63,735 bases of DNA from Paenibacillus taichungensis (GCF_003287275.1 NZ_QEVW01000024.1:1-63735); one strand, 5' to 3'; shown: positions 34,501 to 43,164, counted from the first letter of the stretch. Program-made: numbers and translations. Notes: generated by a model not told the origin, from the letters alone.

Positions 34501-35171
34501 TCAGGTTTATTACCCGAGTTGCGGAATGCTTCGATAACTTCCAAACGTTTAATCGCACGGTTACGACGTTGTCCTTGTGCAGTGCGGAGCTCTTCCTTCA
34601 GGAATTCAAGCTCTTTATCCACATCAAGGTCTTGAAGCAGTTTTTTAACCGCTTCTGCACCCATGCCAGCCTGGAATCCATATCCGTATTTCTCACGGTA
34701 GCTGCGGTATTCTTTCTCGGACAACAGCTGTTTTTTCTCCAGTGGAGTTTCTCCTGGATCAGTTACTACATATGATGCAAAATAAATAATCTCCTCGAGA
34801 GATCTTGGAGACATATCCAAAGCGAGACCCATGCGGCTCGGAATACCTTTGAAGTACCAGATATGCGATACCGGAGCAGCGAGCTCAATATGGCCCATCC
34901 GTTCGCGGCGTACTTTCGCACGTGTCACTTCAACGCCACAACGATCACAGACAACGCCTTTATAACGGACGCGTTTGTATTTACCGCAATGACATTCCCA
35001 GTCTTTTGTAGGGCCAAAAATCTTTTCGCAGAACAGCCCTTCTTTTTCCGGTTTCAACGTACGATAGTTGATCGTTTCCGGTTTTTTCACTTCTCCGCGG
35101 GACCAAGAACGAATTTTTTCTGGGGAAGCAAGCCCGATCTTCATGTATTCGAAATTGTTGACGTCCAACAA
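31557..35171 (-). CDS. rpoC: DNA-directed RNA polymerase subunit beta'
   Basis: This 1204-residue protein holds the catalytic motif NADFDGDQMA that coordinates Mg2+, an N-terminal zinc ribbon (CHCG...CDRCG) and a second zinc site (CRARHGVCKKCYG). The start is TTG at 35171: AGGAGGG lies 7 bases upstream and the resulting MLDVNNFEYMKIGLASP matches the Bacillus protein. An earlier in-frame TTG has no site. It lies 112 bases after rpoB; the gap holds a GGCCGAAGCCGG hairpin near 35217-35234. Confidence 0.98.
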   Translation of the reverse strand: MLDVNNFEYMKIGLASPEKIRSWSRGEVKKPETINYRTLKPEKEGLFCEKIFGPTKDWECHCGKYKRVRYKGVVCDRCGVEVTRAKVRRERMGHIELAAPVSHIWYFKGIPSRMGLALDMSPRSLEEIIYFASYVVTDPGETPLEKKQLLSEKEYRSYREKYGYGFQAGMGAEAVKKLLQDLDVDKELEFLKEELRTAQGQRRNRAIKRLEVIEAFRNSGNKPEWMIMDVLPVIPPELRPMVQLDGGRFATSDLNDLYRRVINRNNRLKRLLDLGAPDIIVQNEKRMLQEAVDALIDNGRRGRPVTGPGNRPLKSLSHMLKGKQGRFRQNLLGKRVDYSGRSVIVVGPYLKMYQCGLPKDMALELFKPFVMKELVNKGLAHNIKSAKRKVERVSPEVWDVLEEVIKEHPVLLNRAPTLHRLGIQAFEPILVEGKAIRLHPLVCTAYNADFDGDQMAVHVPLSAEAQAEARILMLASGNILNPKDGKPVVTPSQDMVLGSYYLTMDNKEEKGTGMILRTVNEAVSAYQRGTAGLHARVAIPVRALGKTSFTNEQQDAMLLTTVGKIIFNEIFPASFPYINDATRANLYQGTAEHSFVYEKGADLREAIMNAPLAGGVGKEYLGSIIARCFEIYHTTETAVILDKIKQLGFTYSTRAGITVAVSDVIVPEEKTEILRQSEEKAQIVTNQYRRGLITNEERYDRIIDIWSKSKDDITEILMKSMDRYNSIMMMVDSKARGNKSQITQLGGMRGLMANPSGRIIELPIKSNFREGLTVLEYFISTHGARKGLADTALRTADSGYLTRRLVDVAQDVIVREDDCGTDKGFTVSRIQDGKEVIEDLYDRIEGRYCFETVRHPETKEVIAHRNELIDSDKAEAIIKAGVTKLQIRSVLSCRARHGVCKKCYGRNLATGKHVEIGEAVGIIAAQSIGEPGTQLTMRTFHTGGVAGDDITQGLPRIQELFEARNPKGQATISEIDGVVKEIREAKDRREIEIQGEAESKVYSVTYGSRVRVSEGMEIEAGDELTDGSIDPKEMLRIKGVRGVQNYILQEVQRVYRNQGVEINDKHVEVMIRQMLRKIRIVDAGDTTLLPGSFVDTHEYERANKTAILSDKEPAVAKPILLGITKASLETDSFLSAASFQETTRVLTDAAIKGKVDQLLGLKENVIIGKLIPAGTGMNRYRSIKFAEPEDGQSSVEELEPVSVD

Positions 35172-35283
35172 GGAGCAACCCTCCTTAACCAAGTCCTGTA
35201 TTCTAGGTTACGCCCCCTCCGGCCGAAGCCGGAGCAAGACGCGAGCCTGATGAAAAACGCCGGTCATCATGCGCCCGAAGCGG

Positions 35284-38200
35284 TTACTCCGCTCCGACCT
35301 CTGTACCCTCAAGGTTGAGGCTGAGCTTATCGCTCGCAGCGTCATCTTCATCGTCCATTTCTTTCATTTCAATCTCTTGCTCATCTTCGCTCAAAATCTT
35401 AACGTCCATACCCAAGCTTTGCAGCTCTTTGATCAATACTTTGAATGATTCAGGAACACCTGGTTCAGGAACATTCTCGCCTTTGACGATGGACTCATAC
35501 GTTTTCACCCGACCTACAACATCATCGGACTTAACAGTCAAGATTTCTTGCAGTGTATAGGCCGCACCATAAGCCTCAAGCGCCCATACTTCCATCTCCC
35601 CGAAACGTTGTCCACCGAACTGGGCTTTACCACCCAGAGGCTGTTGCGTAACGAGTGAGTAAGGACCTGTGGAACGAGCATGGATTTTATCGTCAACCAT
35701 GTGCGCCAGCTTGATCATATGCATGACGCCGACAGTAACTTCACGTTCGAACTCTTCTCCCGTACGACCATCGTACAGAACGGTTTTACCATTTCGCTGC
35801 ATACCTGCTTCTTCCATCGTATCGAAGACGTCATACTCCTTCGCTCCGTCGAATACAGGAGTAGCTACGTGAATACCGAGCTGCATGGCCGCCATACCCA
35901 AGTGAACTTCAAGCACTTGACCGATGTTCATCCGGGAAGGTACGCCCAGCGGGTTAAGAACGATTTGAACTGGTGTACCGTCCGGCAGGAAAGGCATATC
36001 TTCTTCCGGCAGGATACGGGCCACGACCCCTTTGTTACCGTGACGTCCGGCCATTTTATCACCCTCGGAAATTTTCCGTTTTTGAGCGATATAGACACGA
36101 ACGAGTTGGTTAACACCTGGAGGCAGTTCATCACCGTTTTCACGGGTAAAGACTTTAACATCAACTACGATACCGTCAGTACCGTGAGGTACACGCAGGG
36201 AAGTATCACGTACTTCACGCGCTTTCTCACCGAAGATCGCATGCAGGAGACGTTCTTCTGCAGTCAGTTCCGTTACACCTTTTGGTGTTACTTTACCAAC
36301 CAGAATGTCACCAGCACTGATTTCAGCACCGATACGGATAATACCGCGCTCATCCAGATTACGCAGCGCTTCTTCCCCTACGTTCGGGATATCACGTGTA
36401 ATCTCTTCAGGTCCGAGCTTAGTATCACGTGCTTCAGACTCATACTCCTCGATATGAATGGATGTATACACATCTTCTTTAACGAGTTTTTCGCTGAGCA
36501 AGATCGCATCCTCGTAGTTGTAACCTTCCCAAGTCATGAAGGCAACTACTACGTTACGTCCCAATGCCAATTCACCCATTTCCGTCGAAGGACCGTCTGC
36601 AAGGATGTCGCCAGCTTTGACAACAGCACCTCTTTTGACAATCGGACGTTGGTTAATGCATGTTCCTTGGTTCGAACGCATAAATTTGTGTAATTTATAT
36701 TTAACGATATCGCCTTTGACTTCTTGACCATCAACTTCTTCTACGCGACGCAACCAAATCTCATTCGCAGAAGAACGTTCAATAATCCCGTCATATTTGG
36801 AGACAATACATACACCGGAATCTTTCGCGGCTTTATGTTCCATACCTGTTCCGACCAGCGGAGCTTTAGGAATCAAGAGTGGAACGGCTTGCCGCTGCAT
36901 GTTCGATCCCATGAGCGCACGGTTGGAGTCATCGTTCTCAAGGAACGGAATGAGCGCTGTAGCGACAGATACAACTTGCTTAGGAGATACGTCCATATAG
37001 TCAACACGTTCACTCGGCATCGTAAGGATGTTATCCGACTGCTTGTTGTAACGTACAATGATCGCTTCTTCAGCAAAAGTACTGTCTTCATTCAGCTTCG
37101 CATTCGCTTGTGCGATGACATAGTTGTCCTCTTCGTCTGCTGTCAGGTAATCGATTTGCTCGGTTACTACACCAGTCTTCGGATCTACCCAGCGATAAGG
37201 AGCTTCAATGAATCCATATTCGTTCACACGGGCAAATGTCGACAGGGAGTTGATCAAACCAATGTTTGGTCCCTCTGGTGTCTCGATTGGACACATCCGG
37301 CCATAGTGGGATGGATGCACGTCACGGACTTCCATGCCGGCACGCTCACGTGTCAAACCACCCGGTCCGAGTGCAGACAGACGGCGTTTATGCGTCAACT
37401 CACCCAGCGGGTTCGTTTGATCCATAAACTGTGACAATTGGGAGCTACCGAAGAATTCTTTAATGGATGCAATAACAGGACGTATGTTAATCAAAGCCTG
37501 AGGCGTGATTACGTTAGCATCCTGAATGGACATTCTCTCACGAACTACACGTTCCATACGGGATAAACCGATACGGAATTGGTTTTGCAAGAGTTCACCA
37601 ACCGAGCGGAGACGACGGTTACCCAGGTGATCGATATCATCTGTGCTTCCGATGCCATGCAGAAGGTTAATGAAGTAACTGATGGAGGAAATGATATCAG
37701 CCGGTGTAACGTTCTTCACTGATTTATCAATGTTAGCATTGGCAATCAGTTTAACGACCTTACCATCCTCAATTGGTGAAAACACATCAATTGTTTGCAT
37801 CGGGATATCATTGGCATCCAAAACGCCGTTAGCAACGTGATATGTGCGGAAACCAACACTCTTCTCTAGTTGCGGCATGATTTCATCCAACAGACGACGG
37901 TCTATCATTTGACCTGCTTCAGCGATAATTTCGCCAGTTTCGGTATCTACAAGAGACTCAGCCAAACGTTGGTTGAACAAACGGTTTTTGATGTGCAGCT
38001 TTTTGTTGATTTTGTAACGACCTACATTAGCCAGGTCATAACGTTTTGGATCAAAGAAACGAGCTACGAGCAAGCTTTTCGCATTATCCAGCGTTGGTGG
38101 CTCTCCCGGACGAAGACGCTCATAAATCTCAATCAGCGCTTTCTCCGTTGAATCCGTATTGTCTTTGTCCAGTGTATTGCGGATATATTCGTCATTACCG

Positions 38201-38829
38201 AGCAGATCCAGAATCTCAGCGTCTGTGCCAAAACCAAGTGCACGCAGGAGAACCGTCACCGGTATTTTACGTGTACGGTCGATCCGGACGTAAACAACAT
38301 CCTTCGCGTCCATCTCCAGTTCGAGCCAAGCGCCGCGGTTAGGAATAACTGTAGCGGTATACGTTTTTTTGGCGTTTTTATCTACTTTGGTACTGAAGTA
38401 AACGCTAGGAGAGCGAACCAACTGGCTGACAATAACCCGTTCCGCACCATTAATAATAAATGTGCCGGTGTCGGTCATCAGCGGGAAATCTCCCATGAAT
38501 ACTTCCTGCTCTTTGACTTCGCCGGTTTCCTTATTAATGAGCCGGACTTTGACCCGAAGCGGTGCTGCATAAGTAACGTCACGCTCTTTCGCGTCGTCTA
38601 CTGTATACTTCGGTTCACCGAGACTGTAATCGATAAATTCCAAAATCAAGTTACCTGTAAAATCCTGGATCGGCGAGATATCCTGGAACATTTCGCGCAA
38701 CCCTTCCTCCAAAAACCAATCGTAAGATTTTTGTTGGATTTCAATCAGGTTCGGAACTTCGAGTATCTCGTTAATTCGTGCATAACTGCGCCGAGTGCGT
38801 CGACCATATTGAACAAGATGTCCTGCCAA
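35284..38829 (-). CDS. rpoB: DNA-directed RNA polymerase subunit beta
   Basis: It is 1181 residues. The rifampicin pocket reads SSQLSQFMDQTNPLGELTHKRRLSALGP in pieces identical to susceptible Bacilli (Gln, Asp, His and Ser positions intact), so rifampicin sensitivity is predicted. The start is TTG at 38829 (product MAGHLVQYGRR), with GGGGTGA 7 bases upstream; the 18-base longer reading is rejected. A separate promoter and a roughly 300-base leader precede it. The C-terminus is acidic (DDEDDAASDKLSLNLEG). Confidence 0.98.
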   Translation of the reverse strand: MAGHLVQYGRRTRRSYARINEILEVPNLIEIQQKSYDWFLEEGLREMFQDISPIQDFTGNLILEFIDYSLGEPKYTVDDAKERDVTYAAPLRVKVRLINKETGEVKEQEVFMGDFPLMTDTGTFIINGAERVIVSQLVRSPSVYFSTKVDKNAKKTYTATVIPNRGAWLELEMDAKDVVYVRIDRTRKIPVTVLLRALGFGTDAEILDLLGNDEYIRNTLDKDNTDSTEKALIEIYERLRPGEPPTLDNAKSLLVARFFDPKRYDLANVGRYKINKKLHIKNRLFNQRLAESLVDTETGEIIAEAGQMIDRRLLDEIMPQLEKSVGFRTYHVANGVLDANDIPMQTIDVFSPIEDGKVVKLIANANIDKSVKNVTPADIISSISYFINLLHGIGSTDDIDHLGNRRLRSVGELLQNQFRIGLSRMERVVRERMSIQDANVITPQALINIRPVIASIKEFFGSSQLSQFMDQTNPLGELTHKRRLSALGPGGLTRERAGMEVRDVHPSHYGRMCPIETPEGPNIGLINSLSTFARVNEYGFIEAPYRWVDPKTGVVTEQIDYLTADEEDNYVIAQANAKLNEDSTFAEEAIIVRYNKQSDNILTMPSERVDYMDVSPKQVVSVATALIPFLENDDSNRALMGSNMQRQAVPLLIPKAPLVGTGMEHKAAKDSGVCIVSKYDGIIERSSANEIWLRRVEEVDGQEVKGDIVKYKLHKFMRSNQGTCINQRPIVKRGAVVKAGDILADGPSTEMGELALGRNVVVAFMTWEGYNYEDAILLSEKLVKEDVYTSIHIEEYESEARDTKLGPEEITRDIPNVGEEALRNLDERGIIRIGAEISAGDILVGKVTPKGVTELTAEERLLHAIFGEKAREVRDTSLRVPHGTDGIVVDVKVFTRENGDELPPGVNQLVRVYIAQKRKISEGDKMAGRHGNKGVVARILPEEDMPFLPDGTPVQIVLNPLGVPSRMNIGQVLEVHLGMAAMQLGIHVATPVFDGAKEYDVFDTMEEAGMQRNGKTVLYDGRTGEEFEREVTVGVMHMIKLAHMVDDKIHARSTGPYSLVTQQPLGGKAQFGGQRFGEMEVWALEAYGAAYTLQEILTVKSDDVVGRVKTYESIVKGENVPEPGVPESFKVLIKELQSLGMDVKILSEDEQEIEMKEMDDEDDAASDKLSLNLEGTEVGAE

Positions 38830-39142
38830 CTTAAACTCACCCCTCAATGTCTACTCACTTTAAAAATTTCGTTGCGAACCTCTGTTTGTAACCTTATAAT
38901 GGTACACATACAGAGCAAAGCAATGCATCCACAAATAAAGAAAAGCCCTTACTCGAATGTCGTTCGAAAAAAGAGCAACTTTGATCGGCGGATGTCTTTC
39001 CAAATCATACTTATCCCCAGTTTGCCCAAAATGTACATATTATACGCCAAACGTAGGCATAATAAGCCCGTTCGGCGTAAAAAAGGTTGACATTTTTAGT
39101 TAGCTAAAGCCAAATAGGGCATCTTAATACTGACATTTTACA
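38830..39142 (-). promoter_or_regulatory. long structured 5' leader of rpoB
   Basis: About 307 bases separate the probable transcription start (near 39136) from the rpoB TTG. The minus strand can form a hairpin TACGCCGAAC...GTTTGGCGTA (39043-39079) and a smaller one on TCGAA/TTCGA (about 38952-38968). A 10-codon reading frame (39104-39136, MSVLRCPIWL) begins at the predicted first transcribed bases but has no ribosome-binding site. No known leader class is recognised. Confidence 0.5.
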
Positions 39143-39171
39143 ATAATACCACGGCCTGAATTTCAAGTCAA
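39143..39171 (-). promoter_or_regulatory. SigA promoter of rpoB-rpoC
   Basis: On the minus strand TTGACT (39166-39171), 17 bases, TATTAT (39143-39148), between the rsmC-like gene and rpoB. Confidence 0.8.
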
Positions 39172-39221
39172 TAGTCCTATTGCAAAAAAAATGCTGCCCT
39201 GCTTACTTTACAAATCAGGAT

Positions 39222-39839
39222 TTAGTCTAAAGACGCCTCTTCCAATTTCACAGCTTTGAAAATTCGGTAGCCTTTATCCTTCGTTACTTCCTCCACTCGT
39301 CCAAAGAGAGATTCCAGCTTCGCTTTTGCCGAAGGTGCTCCCTGCTTTTTCTGAATGACAATCCATAACGCTCCGCCCATCTTCAAATGACCATAAGCCT
39401 GTTCAAAGATCGTATGCACGGTTTCCTTTCCGGCACGGATCGGAGGATTGGTCAGAATCGCGTCAAAGTCTTCCTTTTCAACTTCAGCCAGAAGATTGCT
39501 TTGCATAACCGTTACATTCGTTATGCCGTTCGCTTTTGCATTTTCCTTGGAAAGCTCAACTGCTCTCTCATTGATATCGATCATGGTGACATGTCCATCC
39601 GGTACAAGTTTAGCCGCTGTAAGACCAATGGGTCCATACCCGCAGCCCACATCCAGTACATGAGCTCCAGCAGGCAACTCTATAGCATCAATCAACACTC
39701 TGCTGCCGTAATCGATTCCGTTTTTGGAAAATACCCCTGCATCCGTAACGAGTCGTAATTTCCATCCGCGTAGCTCCGCTTCTGTAGCCCGTCTGTCATG
39801 TGCCACCTGCGGTTTGTCCGAATAATAATGATTGGACAT
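39222..39839 (-). CDS. class I SAM-dependent methyltransferase, RsmC-like (YbxB)
   Basis: This 205-residue protein has the SAM-binding motif VLDVGCGYGPIG and the N6-/N2-type catalytic NPPIRAG. This combination places it in the RsmC/RlmG family (16S/23S rRNA guanine-N2 methyltransferases). The B. subtilis orthologue ybxB occupies the same place between rplL and rpoB. The ATG at 39839 (MSNHYYSDKP) matches that orthologue; a GTG 12 bases upstream is the alternative, and neither has an ideal ribosome-binding site. The target nucleotide is not established. Confidence 0.85.
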   Translation of the reverse strand: MSNHYYSDKPQVAHDRRATEAELRGWKLRLVTDAGVFSKNGIDYGSRVLIDAIELPAGAHVLDVGCGYGPIGLTAAKLVPDGHVTMIDINERAVELSKENAKANGITNVTVMQSNLLAEVEKEDFDAILTNPPIRAGKETVHTIFEQAYGHLKMGGALWIVIQKKQGAPSAKAKLESLFGRVEEVTKDKGYRIFKAVKLEEASLD

Positions 39840-39869
39840 GTCCTCACTCACTTTCCTTATACAATTACA

Positions 39870-39910
39870 GCAACAAACCCCTTGATATAAGTCAAGGGGT
39901 TTGTTGTTTT
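39870..39910. terminator. terminator after rplL
   Basis: A 14-bp stem (39872-39885 with 39892-39905) built on AACAAACCCCTTGA. The T-run is better on the plus strand than on the minus, so readthrough into the rsmC-like gene is likely partial. Confidence 0.7.
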
Positions 39911-39935
39911 GTTCATCTAGCTAATGAAAGCTAAA

Positions 39936-40298
39936 TTATTTAACTTCGATTGAAGCGCCTGCTTCTTCAAGCTTAGCTTTAACCGCTTCTGCTTCTTCTT
40001 TGCTTACTTTTTCTTTCAATGGTTTTGGAGCGTTGTCAACCACTTCTTTTGCTTCTTTCAAGCCAAGACCTGTGATTTCACGAACTGCTTTGATAACGTT
40101 GATTTTGGAAGCACCAGCGCTAGTCAAGATTACGTCGAACTCGGATTGCTCAGCTTCAGCTGCAGCAGCTCCGCCACCTGCAACAGCTACTGGAGCTGCA
40201 GCAGTTACGCCGAATTCTTCTTCGATTGCTTTAACGAGATCATTCAATTCCAGTACAGTCATGCCTTTGATTGCTTCCAAGATTTGCTCTTTACTCAT
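39936..40298 (-). CDS. rplL: 50S ribosomal protein L7/L12 (bL12)
   Basis: It is 120 residues with an N-terminal dimerisation helix (SKEQILEAIKGMTVLELNDLVKAIEE), an Ala/Gly-rich hinge (APVAVAGGGAAAAEA) and the C-terminal factor-binding domain (KINVIKAVREITGLGLKEAK). It is the multicopy stalk protein that recruits the GTPase factors. It follows rplJ and shares the L10-leader-controlled transcript. Confidence 0.99.
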   Translation of the reverse strand: MSKEQILEAIKGMTVLELNDLVKAIEEEFGVTAAAPVAVAGGGAAAAEAEQSEFDVILTSAGASKINVIKAVREITGLGLKEAKEVVDNAPKPLKEKVSKEEAEAVKAKLEEAGASIEVK

Positions 40299-40370
40299 GA
40301 TTGAACCTCCATATATAATATTATTTTTTTGTATTTCATCACTGCCTAAGCAGCATTCAGATCAAGTTGC

Positions 40371-40874
40371 TTACGCGCCTTGTTCTTCTTTTTCAGCAAC
40401 AGCTTTAACCGCAAGCGCGAAGTTGCGCACTGGCGCTTGAAGCACGCTGAGGAGCATGGAAAGGAGACCTTCGCGGGATGGCAATTCTGCCAACGCTTTG
40501 ACTTCTTGTACTCCAATTACGCGACCTTCTACAACTGCACCTTTCAATTCCAGTGCATCGTTCTTTTTCGCGAAGTCGTTCAGAATTTTGGCTGGAGCCA
40601 CTACGTCGTCTACGCTGAATGCAATTGCACTAGGACCTGTCAGTACTTCGTTAAGTTCTGTCAGTTCTGCTGCAGCTGCTGCGCGGCGAAGCAACGAGTT
40701 TTTCAGCACTTGGAATTCGATTCCGGCTTCACGAAGCTGCTTACGCAGCTCAGTTACTTGGGCAACGTTCAAACCGCGATAGTCAACAACAACGCTAGTA
40801 GCGCTCTCGCGCAATTTTGCTGTTACTGCATCAACGGACTCTTGTTTTGCTTGAATCACTTTTGCGTTTGCCAA
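40371..40874 (-). CDS. rplJ: 50S ribosomal protein L10 (uL10)
   Basis: It is 167 residues with SVVVDYRGLNVAQVTELRKQLREAG near the start and a C-terminal helix that carries L12 dimers. The start is TTG (40872-40874) with AGGAGG 8 bases upstream; a GTG 9 bases earlier lies within the site. Expression is controlled by the L10 leader at 40911-41025. Confidence 0.97.
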   Translation of the reverse strand: MANAKVIQAKQESVDAVTAKLRESATSVVVDYRGLNVAQVTELRKQLREAGIEFQVLKNSLLRRAAAAAELTELNEVLTGPSAIAFSVDDVVAPAKILNDFAKKNDALELKGAVVEGRVIGVQEVKALAELPSREGLLSMLLSVLQAPVRNFALAVKAVAEKEEQGA

Positions 40875-40910
40875 ACTGTACACCTCCTGATCAAATTTAT
40901 CCCATTAAGA

Positions 40911-40939
40911 AAAGCCTCCGTAGAATCACGAAGGCTTGA
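40911..40939 (-). terminator. attenuator hairpin of the L10 leader
   Basis: On the minus strand AAGCCTTCG (40929-40937) pairs with CGGAGGCTT (40912-40920) and is followed by TTTTCTT. It sits between the L10-binding core and the rplJ start, as expected for transcription attenuation. Confidence 0.75.
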
Positions 40940-41072
40940 TATATACTCATAACCGATTTTCATCGTTCTAAGTTCTATAATCACACCTCGGCAGGAAATT
41001 AAGCCATAATGGCACCTACTGTCTACGGTAAGCATATTCAAATGTCAACGGTCAGTCACTCGGACTCACAAC
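40940..41072 (-). ncRNA. L10 leader (ribosomal protein L10-binding 5' UTR)
   Basis: The minus strand contains the conserved pair AGACAGTAGGTGC and CCTGCCGAGGTG (both within 40987-41025), the hallmark of the L10 leader found ahead of rplJL in Firmicutes. L10(L12)4 binding here is expected to shift the downstream attenuator and limit rplJ-rplL expression. Confidence 0.85.
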
Positions 41073-41078
41073 TTTTAT

Positions 41079-41107
41079 AGATTATCAGAACAGGACAAGC
41101 CTGTCAA
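41079..41107 (-). promoter_or_regulatory. SigA promoter of rplJ-rplL
   Basis: On the minus strand TTGACA (41102-41107), 17 bases, TAATCT (41079-41084). It begins 7 bases after the rplA stop and feeds the L10 leader. Confidence 0.8.
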
Positions 41108-41113
41108 GTGATA

Positions 41114-41806
41114 TTATCTAAAAGAAGCTGCGTTCACGCGTGCACCAGGGCCCATCGTGGAAGAAAGACTTACATTCTTCAGATAAACACCTTTTGCTGC
41201 CGCCGGTTTAGCACGAGTCAAAGCATCCATGAGAGCTTTAAGGTTCTCATTCAATTGCTCTGCCGAGAAAGAAGCTTTACCGATCGGTGCATGAATTTGA
41301 CCTGCACGATCCAGACGATATTCGATTTTACCGGCTTTAATTTCTTGAACAGCCTTGGATACATCGAAAGTTACCGTTCCGGCTTTAGGGTTAGGCATCA
41401 GACCTTTACCGCCGAGCAGTCGGCCCAATTTACCTACTTCACTCATCATATCCGGTGTCGCTACGCAGACGTCGAATTCGAACCAGCCTTGTTGGATTTT
41501 GTTGATCATGTCTGCATCACCAACATAGTCCGCGCCAGCCGCTTCCGCTTCTTTCGCTTTGTCACCTTTTGCAAATACCAATACGCGTTGTGTTTTACCT
41601 GTGCCGTGTGGCAAGACAACAACACCACGTACTGCCTGGTCTTGTTTACGTGGGTCAACGCCCAAGCGTACTGCTGCTTCGATTGTTTCATCGAATTTTG
41701 CAGTGGCTGCCTTTTTCACAAGCTCTACAGCTTCTGAAGGCTCGTAAGTTGCTTCGCTGTCAATCAGCTTAGCAGCTTCCAGGTATTTTTTACCGTGTTT
41801 AGCCAT
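41114..41806 (-). CDS. rplA: 50S ribosomal protein L1 (uL1)
   Basis: It is 230 residues beginning MAKHGKKYLEAAKLID and containing the signature VGKLGRLLGGKGLMPNPKAGTVT. It forms the L1 stalk that moves deacylated tRNA out of the E site. The ATG at 41806 has AAAGGAGG upstream. It is 95 bases after rplK; the gap carries a CCGGCCG/CGGCCGG hairpin (41854-41872). Confidence 0.98.
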   Translation of the reverse strand: MAKHGKKYLEAAKLIDSEATYEPSEAVELVKKAATAKFDETIEAAVRLGVDPRKQDQAVRGVVVLPHGTGKTQRVLVFAKGDKAKEAEAAGADYVGDADMINKIQQGWFEFDVCVATPDMMSEVGKLGRLLGGKGLMPNPKAGTVTFDVSKAVQEIKAGKIEYRLDRAGQIHAPIGKASFSAEQLNENLKALMDALTRAKPAAAKGVYLKNVSLSSTMGPGARVNAASFR

Positions 41807-41901
41807 GTTATATTCCTCCTTTGTGGTGTTAGCGGATATACCTCCCACATCAACCGGCCGCGAATCGGCCGGCTTTACGAAGCCATGTTTCAGATGAAAA
41901 A

Positions 41902-42327
41902 TTAGTCTTCGATGGTGATACCCATGCTGCGGGCAGTACCTTCGACCATACGCATTGCAGACTCAACGTCAGCAGCATTCAGGTCAGGCATTTTTGTTTC
42001 CGCGATTTGACGTACCGCATCACGTTTAACGGTAGCGACTTTTTTCTTGTTCGGTTCGCCGGATCCTTTTTCTACTTTAGCTGCCACTTTCAACAGAACT
42101 GCTGCTGGTGGAGTTTTAGTAATGAAAGTAAAGGAACGGTCTTCGAATACTGTGATTTCAACAGGAATAATCAATCCCGCTTGATCGGCTGTACGAGCGT
42201 TGAACTCTTTACAGAATGCCATGATGTTGACACCTGCTTGACCCAAAGCTGGACCTACCGGAGGCGCTGGATTCGCTTTACCTGCTGGAATTTGCAGTTT
42301 TACCATTTTGATTACCTTTTTTGCCAT
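41902..42327 (-). CDS. rplK: 50S ribosomal protein L11 (uL11)
   Basis: It is 141 residues with KLQIPAGKANPAPPVGPALGQAGVNIMAFCKEFNART, including the proline-rich switch that influences thiostrepton and RelA response. The ATG at 42327 has AGGAGG 8 bases upstream. Confidence 0.98.
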   Translation of the reverse strand: MAKKVIKMVKLQIPAGKANPAPPVGPALGQAGVNIMAFCKEFNARTADQAGLIIPVEITVFEDRSFTFITKTPPAAVLLKVAAKVEKGSGEPNKKKVATVKRDAVRQIAETKMPDLNAADVESAMRMVEGTARSMGITIED

Positions 42328-42395
42328 GATTGACACCTCCTTGCAAAATAGTGGTTAACGGGCCTCTCAGCCCTCCCACAAGAAACTTGAAGAGA

Positions 42396-42929
42396 CTATA
42401 TCTTCTCCACTTGCGTGTATTCCAACTCAAGCGGTGTTTCCCGTCCAAACATGTTCACGTGCACTTTCAACTTGCTTTTGTCTACCAAAATTTCTTCCAC
42501 GGAGCCCACAAAATTCGCAAAAGGACCAACTTTAATACGTACGGATTCCTTAATATCGAATTCAATTTTAGGCTTCGGCTCAACCATGCCCATGTGCTTC
42601 AGAATTTGTTCCACTTCTTCAGGCAGCAAGGCTGTTGGTTTGGACCCGGAACCTGTCGAACCGACAAATCCCGTAACACCTGGCGTGTTGCGAACAACAT
42701 ACCAAGAGTCATCCGTCTGGACCATTTCCACCAAGACATATCCGGGGTAAACTTTACGCATAACGGTTTTTTTCTTACCGTCTTTGTTTACCACTTCTTC
42801 TTCCATAGGAACAAGAACGCGGAAAATCTTGTCTTCCATGCCCATGGACTCTACGCGTTTTTCCAAATTGGCTTTGACCTTATTCTCATACCCTGAATAG
42901 GTATGAACGACGTACCATCTTTTTTCCAT
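42396..42929 (-). CDS. nusG: transcription termination/antitermination protein NusG
   Basis: This 177-residue protein has an N-terminal NGN domain (WYVVHTYSGYENKVKANLEKR) that binds RNA polymerase and a C-terminal KOW domain (RIKVGPFANFVGSVEEI) that contacts S10 or Rho. It lies 22 bases after secE in the order rpmG-secE-nusG. Confidence 0.98.
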   Translation of the reverse strand: MEKRWYVVHTYSGYENKVKANLEKRVESMGMEDKIFRVLVPMEEEVVNKDGKKKTVMRKVYPGYVLVEMVQTDDSWYVVRNTPGVTGFVGSTGSGSKPTALLPEEVEQILKHMGMVEPKPKIEFDIKESVRIKVGPFANFVGSVEEILVDKSKLKVHVNMFGRETPLELEYTQVEKI

Positions 42930-42951
42930 ATCAAGCCACCTGGGACCCTTC

Positions 42952-43143
42952 TTAAATAATCGCTTCGATCACAGCGGAGATGCCGATATCAACGACCCAA
43001 AAAAACAGCGTCATAACCACAACAGTACCAAGAACGATCAATGTGTAGTTGGTCAGCTCTTTACGATTAGGCCAGCGAACTTTTTTAAGTTCAGCCCAGC
43101 TTTCAGAGAAAAAGGAAATCAGAGATTTGAAACTACGTTTCAC
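42952..43143 (-). CDS. secE: preprotein translocase subunit SecE
   Basis: This 63-residue protein has a short cytosolic amphipathic helix (WAELKKVRWPNRKEL) and a single membrane segment (about 35-57), the short Gram-positive form. The start is GTG (43141-43143) with GGAGG 10 bases upstream. Its partner SecY is at 15363-16661. Confidence 0.96.
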   Translation of the reverse strand: MKRSFKSLISFFSESWAELKKVRWPNRKELTNYTLIVLGTVVVMTLFFWVVDIGISAVIEAII

Positions 43144-43164
43144 GCCGACTACACCTCCAAAAAA

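Noticed and set aside
35284..38829. Possible rifampicin-resistance substitution in RpoB
   Set aside because: The cluster I residues (Gln, Asp, His, Ser positions) match susceptible Bacilli by eye.
38952..38968. TCGAA/TTCGA hairpin in the rpoB leader as a terminator
   Set aside because: The stem is only five pairs and is not followed by a T-run on the minus strand.
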